A model generated the notes under the pieces. It was not told where the DNA came from. It searched no databases and saw nothing but the letters and a program-made list of their open reading frames with translations. A stretch of 64,000 nt of DNA from DAIDKA01 sp049792815 (GTDB lineage Bacteria; Pseudomonadota; Gammaproteobacteria; Steroidobacterales; Steroidobacteraceae). Shown here in pieces: positions 26,228-35,126 of this stretch (the first letter of the stretch is position 1; each line of letters opens with the position of its first letter). The stretch covers positions 1 through 64,000 of the forward strand of contig JBARBG010000025.1 of NCBI GenBank assembly GCA_049792815.1. Direction: 5' to 3'. The position numbers and the translations under genes were made by a program.

Positions 26228-28774
26228 CTAGTGCTGCCAGAGAATGAAATTTGCCTCCAGCGGCACGGCGACGCCTGCCAGGCGTGGCACCACCCGGGCA
26301 GTGTAGTCGCCCGCGGGGCGGTTCGCGGGCACCGCCGCGCGGTACAGGCCGCAGCCGGGACCGCTGCCGCCCGTGCCCGGGGAGCTCTGCAGCGTCATGT
26401 CATACACCTGCGGCCCGGCGCCGTCGATACCGTTCGCGTACAGCTGCACCGCCACGTCCCGTGGCGCGATGGCGCCCAGGTACAACTGTACGTCGAACTG
26501 AAAGCCGCCGGCCGTGGTGGCCACAGTCAGATTCTGGAAGCGCAGCTGTTTCCAGGCTGCCTCCAGCCGCTCGCGCCAGTCCACCAGTTGCCGCCCCCCC
26601 TCGCTATTGCCCTTGACCTGGCCTTGAGCCGCACCACCGCGGCGTCGCAGCCACTCGTGGGCGGCGGGAAGATAGTAGTGCTGGGTGTAGTCACGCACCG
26701 CGCGGCTGCTTGAGAACTGTGGCGTGAGGGTCGCCATGCTCTCGCGCATGCGCGCGATCCAGGCGGTGGGTATTCCCGCGGCATCGCGGGTATAGAACTG
26801 GGGAATCACTTCACGCTCCAGCACCTCAAACAGCGCCGCCGTATCCTTATCGTCCCAGTCGCCCTCATCGCCATGGGTCTGCGCATCGCCGATCGCCCAG
26901 CCCAGGTCCGGCTGATAGGCCTCGGCCCACCAGCCGTCCAGCTGCGAGAGGTTGATGCCGCCGTTCACCAGCACTTTCATGCCGCTGGTGCCGCAGGCTT
27001 CCCAGGGCCGGCGCGGCGTGTTGATCCACACGTCCACGCCGTGGACCAGCAGCTGCGCCAGTGCCATGTCATAGTCGGCCAGGAAAATCACATGATTGCG
27101 CGCATCGGTGCCGCGGATGAACTGCAGCCACTGCCTGATCAGGGCCTGGCCGGGCTCATCGGCCGGATGCGCCTTGCCGGCGATGATGAGTTGCACCGGG
27201 CATTCGGCATGCGACAGCAGGCGCAGCAGCCGCGCCGTGTCCCGCAGCAGCAGATTCGGCCGCTTATAGGTCGCGAAGCGGCGCGCGAATCCCAGGGTCA
27301 GCACCTGCGGATCGAGCAGCTGCCGGGCGGACTCGCAGGCGTCCTGGCTTTCACCTGAAACCAGCAGCATCCGCGACAGGCGCGCGCGCGCTGCTGCGAT
27401 GAGCGCGGCCCGCGACTCATTGCGGAAGCGCCACAGGTCCGCGTCGCTGATCCGGCGTATGCCCACCGCTGCCGCACCATCGGGTGACTGCCAGCAATCC
27501 GGCGCACAGGCGCCGCTCCACAGCGCTTCGGCCTGTGCCGAGTCCCAACTTGGCACGTGCACCCCGTTGGTGACATGGCCGACTGGAATTTCCTCCTCCG
27601 GCCAGCGCGGAAAGAGATTGCTGAAGATCTGGCGGCTGACCTTGCCATGCAGCCGGCTGACCCCGCTGACCGCACCGCTGCCGCGGATGGCGAGGTACGC
27701 CATGTTGAAGCTCTCGGACCAGTCCTGTTCGTTGGCCCGACCCAGGCCGAGCAGTTGCTCGGTGCTGATACCCAATCCGGTTTTCGCGTAGGCGCCCAGG
27801 TACTGCTCGATAAGTTCGGGTGCGAAGCGGTCAAAGCCGGCCGCGACCGCGGTGTGGGTCGTGAACAGATTGCCGGCGCGGGTCGTCGCGAGGGCCGCGG
27901 CGAAATCCTGGCCGGACTCATTCATGTGCGCGCGGGCGCGCTCCAGCACCGCGAAGGCCGCGTGACCTTCATTCAAATGACAAACCTGAGGCTCAATGCC
28001 AAGGGCCGCGAGCAGCCGCCAGCCGCCGATGCCAAGGATCAGCTCCTGGCGCAGGCGCAGCTCCGGCCCGCCGCCATACAGTTCGCTGGTAATTCCGCGC
28101 CAGGCCGGAAAGTTCGCCGGATCATTGCTGTCGAGCAGCAGCAGCCGGGTACGCCCGACCTGCGCCTGCCAGGTGCGCAGCCACACCGGAAAACCCGGCA
28201 GATCGACCTTCAGCCGCAACCAATCACCGCCAGCGGTACGCAGCGGCGTGATGGGCAACTGGTCCGGCGAGTTGTAGGGGTACAGCGCCTGCTGGCCCCC
28301 GGCGCGGTCGATGATCTGGCGGAAATAACCCTGGCTGTAGAGCAAGCCCACGCCGATCACCGGCACACCCAGATCACTGGCCGACTTCAGCTGGTCGCCC
28401 GCCACATTGCCAAGGCCGCCGGAGTAAATGGGCAGGGCCTCACTCAACATGAACTCCATGCTGAAATAGGCGACCTGGGTCAGAGCACTGCGCGGATGGT
28501 TCACGTCGAACCAGGCCGGCGCATCGAGTGAGGCGCGGCGTGCGGCCGCCACCTTGTCCATCGCGGCGCCAAACTTCGGGTCCGCCAGGGCCTGCCGGAT
28601 CTTCGCGGCCGACACGGTCTGCAGCACCGTCCAGGGATTGGCCGTGAATTCCCACAATGGCGCATCCAGGTGGCGCCACAGTTGATCGGCTCCATGGTCC
28701 CAGGCCGTGCGCAGATCCAGCGCCAGCTCGGTCAGGACGCTCATACCTACATCGGGATTCATGGGTTGCGCCAT
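26228..28774 (-). CDS. glgP: Alpha-glucan phosphorylase (DUF3417 type)
   Basis: An 848-residue glycogen/alpha-glucan phosphorylase of the thermophile-type family (GT35) with the N-terminal DUF3417 helices. Visible blocks are YFSMEFMLSEALPIYSGGLGNVAGD, QGYFRQ, LNEGHAAFAVLERA, TTHTAVAAGFDRF, HVTNGVHVPSW, FARRFATYKRPNLL, AGKAHPADEPGQ and the PLP-lysine block GTSGMKVLVNGG followed by QLDGWWAEAY. It releases glucose 1-phosphate, which pgm at 21096-22739 would convert to the 6-phosphate. The C-terminal about 130 residues form a beta-rich extension typical of this branch. No glycogen synthase gene lies in the window. Confidence 0.94.
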   Translation of the reverse strand: MAQPMNPDVGMSVLTELALDLRTAWDHGADQLWRHLDAPLWEFTANPWTVLQTVSAAKIRQALADPKFGAAMDKVAAARRASLDAPAWFDVNHPRSALTQVAYFSMEFMLSEALPIYSGGLGNVAGDQLKSASDLGVPVIGVGLLYSQGYFRQIIDRAGGQQALYPYNSPDQLPITPLRTAGGDWLRLKVDLPGFPVWLRTWQAQVGRTRLLLLDSNDPANFPAWRGITSELYGGGPELRLRQELILGIGGWRLLAALGIEPQVCHLNEGHAAFAVLERARAHMNESGQDFAAALATTRAGNLFTTHTAVAAGFDRFAPELIEQYLGAYAKTGLGISTEQLLGLGRANEQDWSESFNMAYLAIRGSGAVSGVSRLHGKVSRQIFSNLFPRWPEEEIPVGHVTNGVHVPSWDSAQAEALWSGACAPDCWQSPDGAAAVGIRRISDADLWRFRNESRAALIAAARARLSRMLLVSGESQDACESARQLLDPQVLTLGFARRFATYKRPNLLLRDTARLLRLLSHAECPVQLIIAGKAHPADEPGQALIRQWLQFIRGTDARNHVIFLADYDMALAQLLVHGVDVWINTPRRPWEACGTSGMKVLVNGGINLSQLDGWWAEAYQPDLGWAIGDAQTHGDEGDWDDKDTAALFEVLEREVIPQFYTRDAAGIPTAWIARMRESMATLTPQFSSSRAVRDYTQHYYLPAAHEWLRRRGGAAQGQVKGNSEGGRQLVDWRERLEAAWKQLRFQNLTVATTAGGFQFDVQLYLGAIAPRDVAVQLYANGIDGAGPQVYDMTLQSSPGTGGSGPGCGLYRAAVPANRPAGDYTARVVPRLAGVAVPLEANFILWQH

Positions 28775-28913
28775 CCGCGGTTTGGGACCCGCTAGTCTAC
28801 GCGCCGGTGTTGCAGTCCAATGTCATCCTTTGGCTGAATCCGTGCAGGATTCGTACAGCTTCGCCCGGCGCTTGGGCGCGGTGTACCATTGCACAAAACC
28901 TCAGGATCATGGT

Positions 28914-29510
28914 ATGCACCCAAAACTCGACGGACCGGCGCTGGACATCCTGTTTCGCACCGCCCGCACCCGCAATGGCTGGAGCACGCAGGCCGTCAGT
29001 GAGGATCAGATCCGCGAGCTGTACGACCTGCTCAAATGGGGCCCGACCTCGGGCAATGGCAGTCCGGCCCGCTTCGTCTGGGTGCGCTCGGAGGCGGGCA
29101 AGGGCAAGTTGGCCGCGCTGGCCTCCGAAGCCAACCGCCCCAAGATTCTGGCCGCTCCGCTCACCGTCATCATTGGTTACGATCTGGACTTCGGCGAGCA
29201 GATGCCCAAGCTGTTTCCGGCGCGTGGCGAGGCCATGAAGGCCATGTTCGCGAGCTCCCAGGTAATTGCCGAAACCACTGCCTTCCGCAACAGCACCCTG
29301 CAGGGCGCCTATTTGATTCTCGCGGCACGGGCCCTGGGCTTGGATTGTGGCCCGATGTCCGGCTTCGATAATGCGGGCGTTGATCGCGAGTTCTTCGGCA
29401 ACTCGCGGGTGCGCTCCAATTTCATCTGCGGCCTGGGATATGGCAGCGAAGAGAAGCTGTTTGCGCGCAATCCGCGGCTGACATTCGAAGAGGCGGGCCG
29501 GTTCGCCTGA
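28914..29510 (+). CDS. rutE: RutE-like malonic semialdehyde reductase / nitroreductase
   Basis: A 198-residue FMN nitroreductase-fold enzyme. The pattern DILFRTARTRNGW, LYDLLKWGPTSGNGSPARFVWV, APLTVIIGYDLDF, FRNSTLQGAYLILAARALGLDCGPMSGFDN and NFICGLGYG follows RutE, which reduces malonic semialdehyde to 3-hydroxypropionate in the Rut pyrimidine pathway. Other rut genes are absent nearby, so it may serve as a general malonic-semialdehyde or quinone reductase. ATG 28914 follows CAGGA; a longer in-frame upstream start has no ribosome site. It is divergent from glgP across 139 bp. Confidence 0.9.
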   Translation: MHPKLDGPALDILFRTARTRNGWSTQAVSEDQIRELYDLLKWGPTSGNGSPARFVWVRSEAGKGKLAALASEANRPKILAAPLTVIIGYDLDFGEQMPKLFPARGEAMKAMFASSQVIAETTAFRNSTLQGAYLILAARALGLDCGPMSGFDNAGVDREFFGNSRVRSNFICGLGYGSEEKLFARNPRLTFEEAGRFA

Positions 29511-29524
29511 ACCGGGGATTGATC

Positions 29525-30079
29525 ATGGGTTCACTTTCATTACGCGATCAGTTGTTGCAGGCCGGGCTCGTCAGTGAGCAACAGGTCAAGGAAGCCGAGC
29601 GCCAGGCGCAACGCAAGCAATACCAGGGCCAGAAGCAACAGCCACGCGCCGAGCGCAACGGCCCCTCAGCCCAGGAAATAGCCGCCAGGAAACAGGCCGA
29701 GGCAAAGGCCGCCCGGGACCAGGAACTGAACCGCAAGCAGCAGGAAAAGGCGCAACGCAAGGCCTTGTATGCCCAGATCCGGGAGCTGGTGAGCCAGAAC
29801 CGGATCGTGCGACCGGACGTCGAGGAGACCTATAACTTCATCGACGCTGGCAAGGTTCGCCGCATCCGCGCGGACGCCGCGTTGCGTGAGCGCGTGACGC
29901 GCGGTGAGGTGGTGCTGGTGCGTTGCGAGGGCCGCTATGAACTGGTGCCGCCGGATATCGCACAGATGATCCGCGAACGTGATCCGCGCGCCGTGGTCGC
30001 GCCCGGCCCGGCCGCGACAGCGCCGGTCGTAGACGAGGCGTACAAGGAATTCGTGGTGCCCGATGACCTGATCTGGTAG
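29525..30079 (+). CDS. DUF2058 family (YaiL-like) nucleoid/nucleotide-associated protein
   Basis: A 184-residue highly charged cytosolic protein. It starts with LSLRDQLLQAGLVSEQQVKEAERQAQRKQYQ, followed by a long coiled-coil-like lysine/glutamine/alanine region (about 30-95), the conserved IRELVSQNRI...YNFIDAGKVRRI and YELVPPDIAQMIRERDP. This layout matches the DUF2058 family (E. coli YaiL). Molecular role is not established. ATG 29525 is chosen over a TTG two codons before. It follows rutE by 14 bp and probably shares its transcript. Confidence 0.92.
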   Translation: MGSLSLRDQLLQAGLVSEQQVKEAERQAQRKQYQGQKQQPRAERNGPSAQEIAARKQAEAKAARDQELNRKQQEKAQRKALYAQIRELVSQNRIVRPDVEETYNFIDAGKVRRIRADAALRERVTRGEVVLVRCEGRYELVPPDIAQMIRERDPRAVVAPGPAATAPVVDEAYKEFVVPDDLIW

Positions 30080-30089
30080 GCGCCGCGGC

Positions 30090-31589
30090 TCAATCGGCCT
30101 TGCTCGGTATGACAAAGGCCGACCCGGGTGCGGCACTGCCGGACCACCGCTGGGTGATGATCTTGGTGCGGGTGAAGAAGCGGATGCTGTCCGTGCCGTA
30201 TTGATTGAGATCGCCGAAGGCCGAACGCTTCCAGCCGCCGAAGCCATGCTGCGCAACCGGCACCGGAATCGGCACATTGATTCCGACCATGCCCACCTCG
30301 ACCTGTTCGGCGAAGCGCCGCGCGGCCTCGCCCGAGCGGGTGAACAGCGCCACGCCATTGCCGTACGGGTGGCCCGAGACCAGGGCAATCGCCTGCTCCA
30401 GGGTGTCCACCCGCAGCATCTGCAGCACCGGGCCGAAGATTTCCTCCTGGTAGCTGCGCATGTCGGCGCGCACCTGATCAAAAAGCGTCGGGCCCAGGAA
30501 AAATCCGCCCGCATGGCCGGCCACCCTTACACCGCGTCCGTCGACGACCAGCTCGGCCCCTTCGGCGACCGCCAGCGCGATGTAGTCCTCGACACGCTGT
30601 TTGTGAGCCGCCGTCACCAGCGGACCGTAGTCGGCATCGGGGTCATCCGGGGCGCCGATACGCAGTGCAGCCATCGCGGCCTTCAGGCGCTGGCGCAGGG
30701 CGGCAGCAGTGTCGGCGCCGATCGCGACGATCACCGGCAGCGCCATGCAACGCTCGCCGGCGGAGCCGAATGCCGCCCCGACAATGCCCGCCACCGCCTG
30801 GTCCAGGTCCGCATCTGGCAGCACCAGCCCATGATTCTTGGCGCCCCCCATGGCCTGGACTCGCTTGCCCGAGGCCGCCGCCGTCGCATAGATGTGCTGT
30901 GCGACCGCCGAGGAGCCAACGAAACTCACGGCTTTGATTGCCGGCTCCGCCAGGATGGCCTCGACCATTTCCTGATCGCCGTGCAGGACACTCAGGATGC
31001 CCGCAGGTGCGCCTGCCTCCTGCAGCAGCAGGGCCAGTTCCAGGGCCAACGAGGGCGTGCGCTCCGAGGGCTTGAGGATGAAGGCATTGCCGGCGGCGAT
31101 GGCGGGCCCCAGCATCCACAAGGGGATCATGGCCGGGAAGTTGAACGGTGTGATGCCCGCGACCACACCCAGCGGCTGGCGCAGCGACCAGACGTCGATG
31201 TCAGGGCCTACGCCCTGGGAGTATTCGCCCTTGAGCAGTTGCGGGGCACCACAAACAAAATCAATGACTTCCAGCCCGCGCTGCAATTCACCACGGGCAT
31301 CCGCCAGGATCTTGCCGTGCTCACTGGCCAACAGCCTGGCCAGCCTTCCCAGCTGCTGTTCAAGCAGGGTCTTGAAGCGGAACAGAACCTGGGTGCGCCG
31401 TTGGGCGCTCGCGCTGGCCCAGCCGGGCTGCGCCGCAATCGCGGCGCGGACAGCCGCGGCAAGCTCAGGGGCGCCACCCAGCGGCACATGAGCCTGGACC
31501 TGCCCGGTGGCCGGATCAAACACCTCGCCCCGGCGCGGGCTGCTCCCCAGGCTCTGGCGGCCCCCGATGTAATGAAATACCTCGCGCAT
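30090..31589 (-). CDS. mmsA: Methylmalonate-semialdehyde dehydrogenase (CoA-acylating)
   Basis: A 499-residue member of the CoA-acylating aldehyde dehydrogenases, converting (methyl)malonate semialdehyde and CoA to propionyl-CoA or acetyl-CoA with NAD in valine, pyrimidine or inositol breakdown. Visible are ITPFNFPAMIPLWMLGPAIAAGN, FVGSSAVAQHIY, MGGAKNHGLVLPDAD and the catalytic-Cys block GERCMALP, plus EEIFGPVLQMLRV and GGWKRSAFGDLNQYG. The Cys-Met context and the GAKNH replacement of ELGGK are diagnostic for MmsA. ATG 31589 follows GGAGA. Substrate overlaps with the adjacent RutE-like reductase, which acts on the same semialdehyde type. Confidence 0.94.
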   Translation of the reverse strand: MREVFHYIGGRQSLGSSPRRGEVFDPATGQVQAHVPLGGAPELAAAVRAAIAAQPGWASASAQRRTQVLFRFKTLLEQQLGRLARLLASEHGKILADARGELQRGLEVIDFVCGAPQLLKGEYSQGVGPDIDVWSLRQPLGVVAGITPFNFPAMIPLWMLGPAIAAGNAFILKPSERTPSLALELALLLQEAGAPAGILSVLHGDQEMVEAILAEPAIKAVSFVGSSAVAQHIYATAAASGKRVQAMGGAKNHGLVLPDADLDQAVAGIVGAAFGSAGERCMALPVIVAIGADTAAALRQRLKAAMAALRIGAPDDPDADYGPLVTAAHKQRVEDYIALAVAEGAELVVDGRGVRVAGHAGGFFLGPTLFDQVRADMRSYQEEIFGPVLQMLRVDTLEQAIALVSGHPYGNGVALFTRSGEAARRFAEQVEVGMVGINVPIPVPVAQHGFGGWKRSAFGDLNQYGTDSIRFFTRTKIITQRWSGSAAPGSAFVIPSKAD

Positions 31590-31621
31590 CGGTCTCCAGA
31601 TATACACCAAGGAGAACGACC

Positions 31622-32260
31622 ATGTCCCTCAGACCCCTGATGGCGGCTTTCGGGCTGCTGCTTTGCATGGGTGGAAGCTTGGCCGCGCTGGCCCAGGCGC
31701 CGGCCTCCTCCGCGCCCCCCAATCCCTTTGCCGGCCTGATCCGATTCAGCGGCACGGTCACCAGCGCCGTCGGCAACGGCTTCGTGATCCATTCAGACCA
31801 GGGTGATGTGAAGCTGACCTTCCCTGACAAGCCCAACATCATGGTCAGCGCCAAGGGTACCGTCGCCGACCTGGGCGCGGGCAAGTTCGTCGGCTGTACC
31901 GCCGTCAAGCGTGCCGATGACCTGCTGCATGCCACCGAGTGCCATATCTTTCCGGAAAGCATGCGTGGCATGGGCGAGGGACACAATCCCATGGGGCCGC
32001 CGAACACCACCATGACCAACGGCAATGTGGCCGCGATGACCAACGGTCAGGTGGCGTCAAACTCCGGCGGCGCCAGCGCAGTCATCACCGTCACCTACAA
32101 GGGCGGCCAGCAGAGCATCCACGTGGGTACGGATACCGACATCACCAAGATCGACGCGGGTACTGCGGCCATGGTGAAACCGGGCGTCAAGGTGATGGGT
32201 GGCGCCAAACCGGCCGCCGATGGCAGCGCCGAGGTGGTGTTCCTGAGCCTCAGCCGCTGA
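31622..32260 (+). CDS. Secreted hypothetical protein, DUF5666-like beta-rich domains
   Basis: A 212-residue exported protein with a signal peptide (about 1-25, MSLRPLMAAFGLLLCMGGSL) and an AKGGAG-type ribosome site AAGGAG before ATG. Two similar beta-rich segments are seen: FSGTVTSAVGNGFVIHSDQGDVKLTF and later VITVTYKGGQQSIHVGTDTDITKIDAG. These alternate hydrophobic and polar residues, as in OB-fold or DUF5666 domains. Low-complexity NGN and M-rich linker in between. No enzymatic motif. Divergent from mmsA (32 bp) and overlapping the tail of the next gene by 11 bp. Function unknown. Confidence 0.7.
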   Translation: MSLRPLMAAFGLLLCMGGSLAALAQAPASSAPPNPFAGLIRFSGTVTSAVGNGFVIHSDQGDVKLTFPDKPNIMVSAKGTVADLGAGKFVGCTAVKRADDLLHATECHIFPESMRGMGEGHNPMGPPNTTMTNGNVAAMTNGQVASNSGGASAVITVTYKGGQQSIHVGTDTDITKIDAGTAAMVKPGVKVMGGAKPAADGSAEVVFLSLSR

Positions 32261-33008
32261 AAATTCCGGGCCAGACGGCCCCCGGATCCCCTTCAGCCTC
32301 GATGACTTCCCAGCGCGCGTCCGCGCCGGGAAGCTCAAAGCGTTCAGCGACCCGCCACGGATGAGTCGATGCCAGCATCACCGCAGCTGAGCCGAAACCG
32401 CCCGAACCCAGTGTGATCTCACAATCAAGCAGCGCGCGGGCCTCAGCCACGGAGGAGGCCCCCGCCACGCATTCAGCCAGCGACTGGCCTTCCGGCAGCG
32501 CCACCGCGCGGTCGCGCGCAAACATGAACACCGTGCCCACCTGCACGAGGAGCGCGGCAACGCCGGTTTGGGTGTCACGCAACCGCAGCCCCGCCTGCGG
32601 GCGCGTCACCACGGCCGGATCGCGCATCCAGCGCTCGATGTAGGGCACATCCCGTCCTGCTTCGATGAGAACATCTTCTTCCCACCACAGGCGCCCGGCG
32701 TCGGTGCCGGCCCGCGGCTGAAAGTCGATCAGTCGCGTCCACGTGAAGCAGTCGCCGTCAAAATCGAGCCGGCCCGCGAATCCCTCCTGCCCCGCCAGCG
32801 CCGCGCAGTCCTCGAAGCTCAGGTCATTCAGGCCGCGAAGGTGCAGGAAATCCGGCAGCGCGGCACCCTGGCGCAGGTCCACGAACAGCGTCGGCCCCTG
32901 CAGCCAGCGCACCTGGGTGGCCGCATCGCGAGTGCCGTCGGCATGAGTGATGAGCGTCCGGCGCCACATGCCGGGCATTTCAGACAGCGGCGGGGCCGGG
33001 TGTCGCAT
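32250..33008 (-). CDS. Hypothetical protein with HRI1/lipocalin-like pattern
   Basis: A 252-residue soluble protein starting MRHPAPPLSEMPGMWRRTLI. The run WRRTLITHADGTRDAATQVRWLQG, QEGFAGRLDFDGDCFTWTRLIDFQ and RLWWEEDVLIEAG followed by YIERWMRDP resembles the bacterial group related to yeast Hri1, which has lipocalin-like barrels; this is recalled, not searched. No signal peptide. The first ATG that gives a sensible product is at 33008. It lies head to head with the DUF1028 gene only 15 bp away, so the two share a divergent promoter region. Function unknown. Confidence 0.6.
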   Translation of the reverse strand: MRHPAPPLSEMPGMWRRTLITHADGTRDAATQVRWLQGPTLFVDLRQGAALPDFLHLRGLNDLSFEDCAALAGQEGFAGRLDFDGDCFTWTRLIDFQPRAGTDAGRLWWEEDVLIEAGRDVPYIERWMRDPAVVTRPQAGLRLRDTQTGVAALLVQVGTVFMFARDRAVALPEGQSLAECVAGASSVAEARALLDCEITLGSGGFGSAAVMLASTHPWRVAERFELPGADARWEVIEAEGDPGAVWPGIFSG

Positions 33009-33023
33009 GCAATAATCTGCCCT

Positions 33024-33665
33024 GTGACCTTCTCCATCGTTGCCCGGTCTGAGGATGCCCGGATGTTTGGCATCGCCATCGCTTCCGCCTCTCCTGCGGT
33101 GGCCGCGCATTGCAGTCACGCCAGGGCCGGCATCGGCGCCGTCGCCACGCAGAATATCACTGACCCGATTCTTGGACCGCGCATGCTGGACGGGCTGCGC
33201 TGCGGAGCCACTGCCGCCGAAGCCATCGCCGGCGTTCTGGACTCCACCGACCATGGCGCCTATCGGCAGCTGCTGGCCATCGGTCCGGCGGGGGCCCCCG
33301 CGCACCATTGTGGCGCGCATGCCTTGAAAGTGGCCGCCAACGCGGCGAGTCACCATGCCATGGCGGCCGGCACCGGCCTGGCCAATCGCCAGGTGCCCGC
33401 CGCGATGATTGCGGCATTTGATGCGAGCTTGGGTCATTTCGCCGACCGTCTGCTGAGCGCACTGCAGGCGGGCGCGGCCGCCGCCGACGCAGCGTCGGTG
33501 TTGCATTCGGCCGGACTGCTGGTGGTCCGCGAAGTGCCCTGGCCGATCATCGATCTGCGCATCGACTGGAGCGATGGCGATCCCATCGCCGATCTGGCTG
33601 CGCTCTGGAAGCGCTTCGCGCCCCAGGTCGAAGACGGCGTGCGCGATGCACTGCAGCCGGCTTAG
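33024..33665 (+). CDS. DUF1028 family protein
   Basis: A 213-residue protein beginning at GTG 33024 (MTFSIVARSEDARMFGIAIASASPAV), which is the N-terminal hallmark of DUF1028, followed by ARAGIGAVATQNITDP, the ATG...LDGLRCGATAAEA segment and ANAASHHAMAAGTGLANRQV. DUF1028 has an Ntn-hydrolase-like fold and is sometimes linked to amino-acid or peptidoglycan-related genes, but no reaction is established. If autoprocessed, the nucleophile would be an internal Ser/Thr such as the threonine in MTF. It ends overlapping the cupin gene by 4 bp on the opposite strand. Confidence 0.88.
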   Translation: MTFSIVARSEDARMFGIAIASASPAVAAHCSHARAGIGAVATQNITDPILGPRMLDGLRCGATAAEAIAGVLDSTDHGAYRQLLAIGPAGAPAHHCGAHALKVAANAASHHAMAAGTGLANRQVPAAMIAAFDASLGHFADRLLSALQAGAAAADAASVLHSAGLLVVREVPWPIIDLRIDWSDGDPIADLAALWKRFAPQVEDGVRDALQPA

Positions 33666-34039
33666 CCCACCTGCTCCGCCATCCCGGGCTCATAGATGAC
33701 GAAACGCTTGCGGGTGGGTTCCACCACCTCCCAGGTGCCAATGAATCCGGCGGGAATCACAAACTCCTCGCCGGCGCGCACCGTCACCGCCGTACCGCCG
33801 TGGTCGGTGATGACGCTTACGCCCTCCAGCACCTGGCAGTACTCCTCTTCCGTGTAGCGGATTTTCCAACGGCCGCGCTCGCTGTGCCAGATGCCGGCGC
33901 TGAACCGGCCCGAGGGGTCGGTGTATTGCACCCAGGCGGTCTGCCGGGGATTGCCCTGCAGGAGTTTCCCCGGCGGGAGAAAATATTCCTCGCCTGGGCC
34001 CGAAGCGGCTGGAAATTTCCTCACCGAAGCAGCGGCCAT
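33662..34039 (-). CDS. Cupin domain-containing protein (Cupin_3/DUF861 type)
   Basis: A 125-residue single cupin. The block SAGIWHSERGRWKIRYTEEEYCQVLEGVSVITD contains the Glu-Tyr metal-site region (TEEEYCQVLEG) typical of the DUF861/Cupin_3 family, and AGEEFVIPAGFIGTWEVVEPTRKRFVI the second cupin motif. Family members include ureidoglycine aminohydrolase-like and detoxification cupins; no substrate can be assigned. It lies 9 bp after the DUF8021-like gene copy 2 and converges on the DUF1028 gene with a 4-bp overlap. Confidence 0.85.
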   Translation of the reverse strand: MAAASVRKFPAASGPGEEYFLPPGKLLQGNPRQTAWVQYTDPSGRFSAGIWHSERGRWKIRYTEEEYCQVLEGVSVITDHGGTAVTVRAGEEFVIPAGFIGTWEVVEPTRKRFVIYEPGMAEQVG

Positions 34040-34048
34040 GCAGGCGCC

Positions 34049-35080
34049 TCAATATTCCCTGAACTGATCCAGCTTTGCCTGCGGACTGGGCATGTGCCGA
34101 CCGGTGACCCAGCCGGGTCGCATGCCGTAGGGCACTGAGAGCAGCACGGCTTCGACCTGGCTGATCTTGCCGGCGGCATTGATCTCAAACAGTTCCTGGA
34201 TCATCCAGGTCCACGGTCCGGTGTTCCTGACCTTGATCGGCCGGCCGTCCTTGAGCTGGTAGCTGCGCACCGTCGCGTCGTGATCGAAAAACACGCCGGT
34301 ATAGACCAGCCCGCGCTCGGTATCCACGGCCAGGATGCGACGATTGCGCAGGCGCGTGTCCTCCCGGTAGTAGCCAAGACCGAACGCCTTCGCACACGGC
34401 AGGCTGGCCGCGCCGGGCTGGGCGCCATTGGCCACCGGCACATTGGTGGTCGCAGTTTCATTCTCAAGACGCTGGCAGTCCTCGGCAAAGGCTGGCGGCT
34501 TGTCACCATGATTGCCTTCGAGGCCGGTGAAATAGCCGTTGACGATGTCGCCCAGCTGCGCCGCGCTCAGGCGCGCCGCCACCGGCACAGCGGTCAGGAA
34601 AGCCTTGCGGGGTTCGCCGTCGATGCTGGCATCCTTGGGTGCGCCAAAGGCCGAGCCGCCGGTGGTGCTGCTGAGCCGCGCGACCAGGGCTTCCATTTCC
34701 GTGATCTGGTGGTTCATGACCCGCAGGCGTGTGCCGATCAGCACCGGTGCGCCGTTCTCCAGGCCCTTGGCGAAAAACCCAATGGAGTGACCGTCCGGAT
34801 CCGGTACCGTCAGGCGATAGCTGCCGAGCTTGTCGAGCGTGCGCCACAGCCCATCCGGCAAATGCAGATCAGCGCCATTTTCCGTGTAACGGGCATTCAA
34901 GGACAGCGGCGCACGCGTCGGATCATGCGCCAGCATGGCGTTGAGATAGCGCTCGGCCATGTCGCGCAGGCAGGCGCGGTCGCAAGGTGATCGATCCATG
35001 GCGGCAGGCGCCGAGCTGGTGGCGGCGCCGGCCAAACCCGGCATCAGGATGGCTGCCGCAAGCAGGATAAATTTCTTCAT
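34049..35080 (-). CDS. Secreted protein of unknown function, DUF8021-like (copy 2)
   Basis: A 343-residue exported protein. The signal peptide is KKFILLAAAILMPGLAGAA; ATG 35080 follows AGAGGGG at ideal spacing. As in copy 1 at 11174-12151, two close cysteines (PCDRACLRDM) open the mature part, followed by ERYLNAMLAHDPTRAPLSLNARYTENG, a middle RLENE region, RRILAVDTERGLVYTGVFFDHD and INAAGKISQVEAVLLSVPYGMRPGW. Both copies share order, cysteine pairs and C-terminal IxQ(V/I)EA. This copy is 18 residues longer. Function unknown. It follows ppc by 46 bp, with the cupin next on the same strand. Confidence 0.75.
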   Translation of the reverse strand: MKKFILLAAAILMPGLAGAATSSAPAAMDRSPCDRACLRDMAERYLNAMLAHDPTRAPLSLNARYTENGADLHLPDGLWRTLDKLGSYRLTVPDPDGHSIGFFAKGLENGAPVLIGTRLRVMNHQITEMEALVARLSSTTGGSAFGAPKDASIDGEPRKAFLTAVPVAARLSAAQLGDIVNGYFTGLEGNHGDKPPAFAEDCQRLENETATTNVPVANGAQPGAASLPCAKAFGLGYYREDTRLRNRRILAVDTERGLVYTGVFFDHDATVRSYQLKDGRPIKVRNTGPWTWMIQELFEINAAGKISQVEAVLLSVPYGMRPGWVTGRHMPSPQAKLDQFREY

Positions 35081-35126
35081 ACGCCCCTCTTTGCGAATCG
35101 CACCGGCGAGCCGCGTGCCGGACATT

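Noticed and set aside
29525..30079. Coiled-coil KQ-rich region as phage or toxin protein
   Set aside because: It fits the DUF2058 family end to end, including both conserved C-terminal motifs.
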